A stretch of DNA of 9,379 nt from Campylobacterales bacterium (GTDB taxonomy: Bacteria > Campylobacterota > Campylobacteria > Campylobacterales > QNZT01), in the NCBI GenBank assembly GCA_027056215.1, contig JALULO010000161.1, forward strand, positions 1 through 9,379. Reading direction: 5' to 3'. Below the pieces are notes generated by a model that was not told the DNA's origin, searched no databases, and saw only the letters and a program-made list of their open reading frames with translations. This document shows positions 6,436-9,379 of this stretch, piece by piece (position 1 is the stretch's first letter; each line of letters starts with the position of its first letter). The translations under genes were made by a program, and so were the position numbers.

Positions 6436-6816
6436 ATGAGACGAGAAGAGTTGATAAGTAAAATTTTACTAAGAAAAAAAGAGCTAAATATCACTATAGA
6501 AAACTTAGCAAAACTAAGTTTTGTTAGTATGCGAACCATTAACAGGCTTTTAAATAACGAAGATGTAAAACTAAGCACAGTAGAAGCTGTTACAAACTTT
6601 TTAGGCTTGGATTTTGCAGGAAGAGAGATTGTGCCCTTAGGTGAACTAAAAAAGAGAAGAGCGAAGGAAAAAGCACTTTATCTTGTTTCACTTGTACAAA
6701 GTACATCAGCTCTTGAAAAGCAAGGAATAGAGAGTGAGAGTATAAACAGTATCATCTCCATGTATGAAAAAGAGCTACTACATGGTAGTTACAAACATAC
6801 ACTTTGGGTAGCATGA
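6436..6816 (+). CDS. XRE-like helix-turn-helix regulator, likely partner/antitoxin of the Fic protein
   Basis: From ATG 6436 (SD AGAGGAG 5 bases upstream) the product has 126 residues. Residues about 15-57 form a Cro/XRE-type helix-turn-helix: LNITIENLAKLSFVSMRTIN with the recognition helix at SMRTINRLLNNE, followed by the usual LSTVEAVTNFLGLD. The C-terminal half is charged and helical (KKRRAKEKALYLVSLVQST, then a helix ending HGSYKHTLWVA). It overlaps the fic gene by 4 bases, so the two are co-translated. It probably represses its own promoter and may also inhibit Fic. Class I Fic antitoxins use an inhibitory motif [S/T]xxxE[G/N]; the nearest match here, TSALEK, lacks the final G/N, so direct AMPylation inhibition is not demonstrated by sequence. 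Confidence 0.75.
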   Translation: MRREELISKILLRKKELNITIENLAKLSFVSMRTINRLLNNEDVKLSTVEAVTNFLGLDFAGREIVPLGELKKRRAKEKALYLVSLVQSTSALEKQGIESESINSIISMYEKELLHGSYKHTLWVA

Positions 6817-7421
6817 TGGATGATTCTACCAAGCCTATAGACGATGCTACGCCAATAGATGATATATCTGGTTTGAAACTGCCAAGAGATAAAGTTTATA
6901 CTCTCAAAGAGATATATGTTTACGAAGCAAACAACATTGCTCTTGCCACATTGAAGTACCTATCAGCAACACCTTCTAAGAAAATTGCACCTTTTTCGTA
7001 TGCGTGGCTGTTAGAGCTTCATAAGGAGATGTTAGGTGATGTATGGGAGTGGGCTGCTGGAAGATGTAGACAAGTGGAACTTACTATAGGAATAAAAGCT
7101 TATCAGATACCAATGGAGTTAAAAAAGTTATGTGATGATATAGCTTTTTGGCAGGCAAATAAAACATTTGACATCTATGAGACAGCCACTAGGATACATC
7201 ATCGAGCAGTACAAATACACCCATTTTTAAACGGCAATGGCAGATGGAGCAGGATGTTGGCAAATATCTATCTGAAACAAAATGGTTCGATGCCTGTAAA
7301 ATGGCAAGAAGATTTACTAAGTAGCGTAAACCCAAAAAGAGATGCGTATATAGAAGCTCTTAAGTTAGCCGATAGTGGTGATTACACAAGATTAATAGAA
7401 ATGCATAGGATAACCTACTAA
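6813..7421 (+). CDS. Fic-domain protein, 'mobile mystery protein B'-like
   Basis: Fic enzymes transfer AMP or related groups from nucleotides to hydroxyl side chains of target proteins. The 202-residue product starts at ATG 6813 (ATGA overlap with the HTH gene); ATG 6816 is an equally possible start. It opens with an acidic PIDDATPIDDISGL segment. It then shows the GDVWEWAAGRCR region, a flap TIGIKAYQIP (about 91-100), and the catalytic loop HPFLNGNGRWSR (136-147) with His136 and both arginines. The position normally D/E in HPFx[D/E]GNGR, which binds magnesium, is Asn140 here. From memory, the family annotated as mobile mystery protein B typically has this Asn. Those proteins occur paired with an HTH partner on mobile DNA, as here. 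The gene converges on the tRNA-Leu gene 17 bases away, with no terminator visible between them. Confidence 0.85.
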   Translation: MMDDSTKPIDDATPIDDISGLKLPRDKVYTLKEIYVYEANNIALATLKYLSATPSKKIAPFSYAWLLELHKEMLGDVWEWAAGRCRQVELTIGIKAYQIPMELKKLCDDIAFWQANKTFDIYETATRIHHRAVQIHPFLNGNGRWSRMLANIYLKQNGSMPVKWQEDLLSSVNPKRDAYIEALKLADSGDYTRLIEMHRITY

Positions 7422-7438
7422 CTTACTTATAATATATA

Positions 7439-7525
7439 TGGTACCTAGGGCCGGACTCGAACCGGCACGGCATCGCTGCCATCGGATTTTGAATCCGACG
7501 TGTCTACCAATTTCACCACCCAGGC
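7439..7525 (-). tRNA. tRNA-Leu(CAA): tRNA-Leu (anticodon CAA), CCA encoded
   Basis: On the minus strand the 5' end at 7525 begins GCCTGGG and the acceptor closes with CCTAGGT, discriminator A and encoded CCA (7441-7439). The acceptor stem has G-U pairs at positions 1-72 and 5-68. The D arm contains AATTGGTAGAC. The anticodon arm TCGGA-TTCAAAA-TCCGA gives CAA, reading UUG. A long class II variable arm (GGCAGCGATGCC) fits leucine, and the T arm is GCCGG-TTCGAGT-CCGGC. tRNA 3' ends are common integration sites, and the Fic module lies on that side. I found no second copy of the 3' end in the window. Confidence 0.96.
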
Positions 7526-7527
7526 AC

Positions 7528-7560
7528 AAAAAAGGTCATATATTTTACTATATATAACCT
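7528..7560 (-). terminator. Intrinsic terminator of hup, abutting tRNA-Leu
   Basis: On the minus strand, AGGTTATATA (7560-7551) pairs with TATATGACCT (7542-7533) as a 10-base stem with one G-U pair and an 8-base loop, followed by a run of six T (7533-7528). It lies 10 bases after the hup stop. The T run ends 2 bases before the first base of tRNA-Leu, so the tRNA gene has no obvious space for its own promoter other than inside hup. Confidence 0.75.
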
Positions 7561-7570
7561 CAAAGATTGA

Positions 7571-7849
7571 TTAAGCTTTTGCTACAGCTTCTTTAAGTTT
7601 TTTACCAACTTTAAATTTTACGGCTGTTGTTGCAGGTACGTCAACTATTTTATCCGTTCCAGGAACTCTTGCAGTTCTAGCTGCTCTAGGTGCTGTTGAA
7701 AATGTTCCAAATCCTATAAAGCTTACGCTCTTTTTAGCTACCAATGCTTCTTCGATTACTTCTAAAGCAGCATCGATTGTTGCAGATGTATCTTTTTTGG
7801 ATAGTTCTGTCTTATCAGAAATCGCTTGAATTAAATCAGCTTTTTTCAT
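7571..7849 (-). CDS. hup: DNA-binding protein HU
   Basis: HU is a small dimeric nucleoid protein that bends DNA and helps replication, repair and recombination. The 92-residue product has the family length and features: N-terminal MKKADLIQAISDKTELSKKD, the GFGTF turn (46-50), and the basic DNA-binding arm from PRAARTARVPGTDKIVDVPA (54-73). Its Pro63 corresponds to the proline that intercalates in DNA. The C-terminal helix is VKFKVGKKLKEAVAKA. The usual RNPQTG of the arm tip reads RVPGTD. A strong AAGGAAGG Shine-Dalgarno lies 6 bases before the ATG on the minus strand. It is divergent from flgL and ends in a clear intrinsic terminator. The single-HU pattern fits Campylobacterota. Confidence 0.95.
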   Translation of the reverse strand: MKKADLIQAISDKTELSKKDTSATIDAALEVIEEALVAKKSVSFIGFGTFSTAPRAARTARVPGTDKIVDVPATTAVKFKVGKKLKEAVAKA

Positions 7850-8004
7850 GTCTTACCTTCCTTATTAAAATTGAAATCAGCGGTATGGTACAATTATTTT
7901 CTTAAAAAAACAAAATTTTGCTAAAAAAAGTGTCTAAATCCTCATAAATGCCGATGTTATCATATAGAATGCTCTATCTTTATAGATCTATTAGGAGGCT
8001 AAAT
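7850..8004. promoter_or_regulatory. Divergent hup-flgL intergenic region with FliA-like -10
   Basis: The 155-base AT-rich spacer must serve hup (minus) and flgL (plus). GCCGATGT at 7950-7957 resembles the sigma-28 (FliA) -10 consensus GCCGATAA and sits about 48 bases before flgL, the right place for a flagellar gene. The matching TAAA -35 is not at the standard 15-base distance; the nearest, at 7935-7938, leaves 11. Perfect palindromes CAAAATTTTG (7911-7920) and ATAGATCTAT (7982-7991) are present. I could not place the hup promoter with confidence. No sigma-54 GG-N10-GC element is seen. Confidence 0.4.
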
Positions 8005-9379
8005 ATGCGTGTAACAAACCAATTTTTATTTAACAATTTTAAACTTGATCAGCAAAAAGTAAGCCATGAACTCAAAAAACTGACAGAGCAAGTTTCGTCT
8101 GGTAAAAAGATTCAAAATAGTTATGACGATACAACTGTTTATAATGATACACTAAGACTTGATACCCAAATACAAGAGTTAAAAAGTGTGCAAGATAGGG
8201 CTCAAAAAGCTAAAACCTTTACTTCTGCTACAGATACGGCATTGCAAAACTTTGATGATAGCCTTAGAACATTTAATACGAAACTACTTGCAGCAGCCAA
8301 TGCGACAGCAAATCCTGATAATCTTGAAACTATTGCAACTGAATTGGAAAAAGAGAAAGAGCATATGATGACTTTAGCAAATACTCAAATAGGGGGTCAG
8401 TATATCTTCTCAGGATCTGCTACGGGTGTAAAACCTATAGATAGCAATGGTATTTATTATGGTAATGACAAAGCACTCTCTACAACTGTTGGAGAGAGGG
8501 TGAGTATAGACAAAAACATTGATGGACAGTCGCTCTTTTTAGGAACGGATGAGAATATTCATAAAACACTTAGTACAAATATACAACTGAAAAATATAGA
8601 AGAGAACAAGCCTCTTACCGAAAATAATACGATAAGAGATATGGTTGGTGATGATGACGATGATGCTTCAAATGACAATGTTGTAGCATTTAAACTCTCT
8701 GGTACAACGCATGATGGAACAGCTATAAAAAGTACATTTTCAATCGATCCATCTTTAAACGTGGATACGATGCTTACAAAAATAGGCGAAGCCTATGGCA
8801 ATGATACAACAACACAAAATGTAAAAGTTCAATTAAGTAGTGAAGGAAACATTGAAATTACAGATTTGAAAAGTGGAAAAAGTCAGTTGGAAATGAAACT
8901 TCATGCTACACAAGTAGATAGTGCAGGAACAACTAAGAAGATAGCTTTTAACAAAAGTGATTATGCGATGGTTGACTCAGATATTGAGGATAGTGCGTAC
9001 TTTGTAAAAGATGGATCGTTTTTGACGGCAAATGTAACGCTGATGACAAATGGCAATATCGCAGATGATACAACCAAACTCTCCCAAATAGCAAATGGTA
9101 CACTTGATACCAAAGATTTTACACTTAAACTTAAAGATATCGCAGGTGATGATCAGGATGTTACACTCGCACTAAGGGCAGGGGGTTCAACCTTTGATAT
9201 AGGTGGTAATACATACAATATCTACGATGCACAAGGAAATAAAACAGACGCTGACGATATGACTCTTGGGCAACTTCATAATGTTATTTCTATGGTAACA
9301 TCGGGTACATTACCAGCTAGTACAAACTCTGCAGCGGACTATGATGCAGCCGTTGTAGATGCTAGAAAACTTGTTGATG
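8005..9379 (+). CDS. flgL: Flagellar hook-associated protein 3, FlgL (5' part, runs off the window)
   Basis: FlgL (HAP3) is a flagellin-like junction protein between hook and filament. AGGAGG (7993-7998) lies 6 bases before ATG 8005, and the frame is open to the window end (458 codons, no stop reached). The N-terminal D0/D1 helices are recognisable: MRVTNQFLFNNFKLDQQK, then LTEQVSSGKKIQNSYDD (26-42), where canonical FlgL has SSGKRVxxPSDDP. IGGQYIFSGS (129-138) is a hallmark of the family. After about residue 190 the sequence becomes the variable outer domain, rich in Thr, Asp and Asn, with a run of five Asp (216-220). Proteins from Campylobacterota often have such a long central insert, so the complete protein probably exceeds 550 residues. 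The protein is exported by the flagellar type III system and so needs no signal peptide. Confidence 0.92.
   Translation, partial: MRVTNQFLFNNFKLDQQKVSHELKKLTEQVSSGKKIQNSYDDTTVYNDTLRLDTQIQELKSVQDRAQKAKTFTSATDTALQNFDDSLRTFNTKLLAAANATANPDNLETIATELEKEKEHMMTLANTQIGGQYIFSGSATGVKPIDSNGIYYGNDKALSTTVGERVSIDKNIDGQSLFLGTDENIHKTLSTNIQLKNIEENKPLTENNTIRDMVGDDDDDASNDNVVAFKLSGTTHDGTAIKSTFSIDPSLNVDTMLTKIGEAYGNDTTTQNVKVQLSSEGNIEITDLKSGKSQLEMKLHATQVDSAGTTKKIAFNKSDYAMVDSDIEDSAYFVKDGSFLTANVTLMTNGNIADDTTKLSQIANGTLDTKDFTLKLKDIAGDDQDVTLALRAGGSTFDIGGNTYNIYDAQGNKTDADDMTLGQLHNVISMVTSGTLPASTNSAADYDAAVVDARKLVD

Noticed and set aside
1..9379. CRISPR array
   Set aside because: No regularly spaced direct repeats were seen on either strand.

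Overview
The window looks like a chromosome fragment from a member of the Campylobacterota, probably a free-living Sulfurimonas- or Sulfuricurvum-like bacterium. This rests on the AT-rich composition, the Campylobacterota-like FlgL and HU proteins, and a FliA-type promoter motif in front of flgL. It is a judgement from protein style and composition, not a phylogeny.

Layout. (1) Bases 1-1303: an AT-rich leader with inverted repeats, then an integron-type integrase (intI) that is now a pseudogene. It is split by an insertion of roughly 75-85 bp that folds into two hairpins. (2) Bases 1314-1790 (minus) and 1867-6378 (plus): a divergent metabolic locus. An RraA/HMG-aldolase-family protein reads left. 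A four-gene operon reads right and encodes both subunits of adenosylcobalamin-dependent glutamate mutase (glmS, glmE), its reactivating ATPase (glmL) and an AMP-forming acyl/aminoacyl ligase. The ligase resembles the family often called 'exosortase A system-associated'. (3) Bases 6436-7421: a two-gene HTH-Fic module resembling a toxin-antitoxin pair or 'mobile mystery protein B' unit. (4) Bases 7439-7849 (minus): tRNA-Leu(CAA) with encoded CCA, and upstream of it hup (HU) with its own intrinsic terminator. (5) Bases 8005-9379: the 5' part of flgL, running off the window.

How the genes may work together. GlmE keeps every active-site residue I can align with the clostridial enzyme, so conversion of glutamate to (2S,3S)-3-methylaspartate is a reasonable prediction. 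No methylaspartate ammonia-lyase or mesaconase is present in the window, so the classical glutamate fermentation route is not supported here. The next gene is an adenylate-forming ligase, translationally close-packed with the mutase genes. That suggests 3-methylaspartate, or something made from it, is activated for a biosynthetic product, as in the actinobacterial vicenistatin pathway (mutase plus VinN). This is an inference. The mutase S subunit and the ligase both carry unusual substitutions in signature motifs, which makes this locus the most interesting part of the window. The disrupted integrase on one side and the Fic module plus tRNA on the other suggest that 1-7440 is accessory DNA next to conserved housekeeping and flagellar genes.
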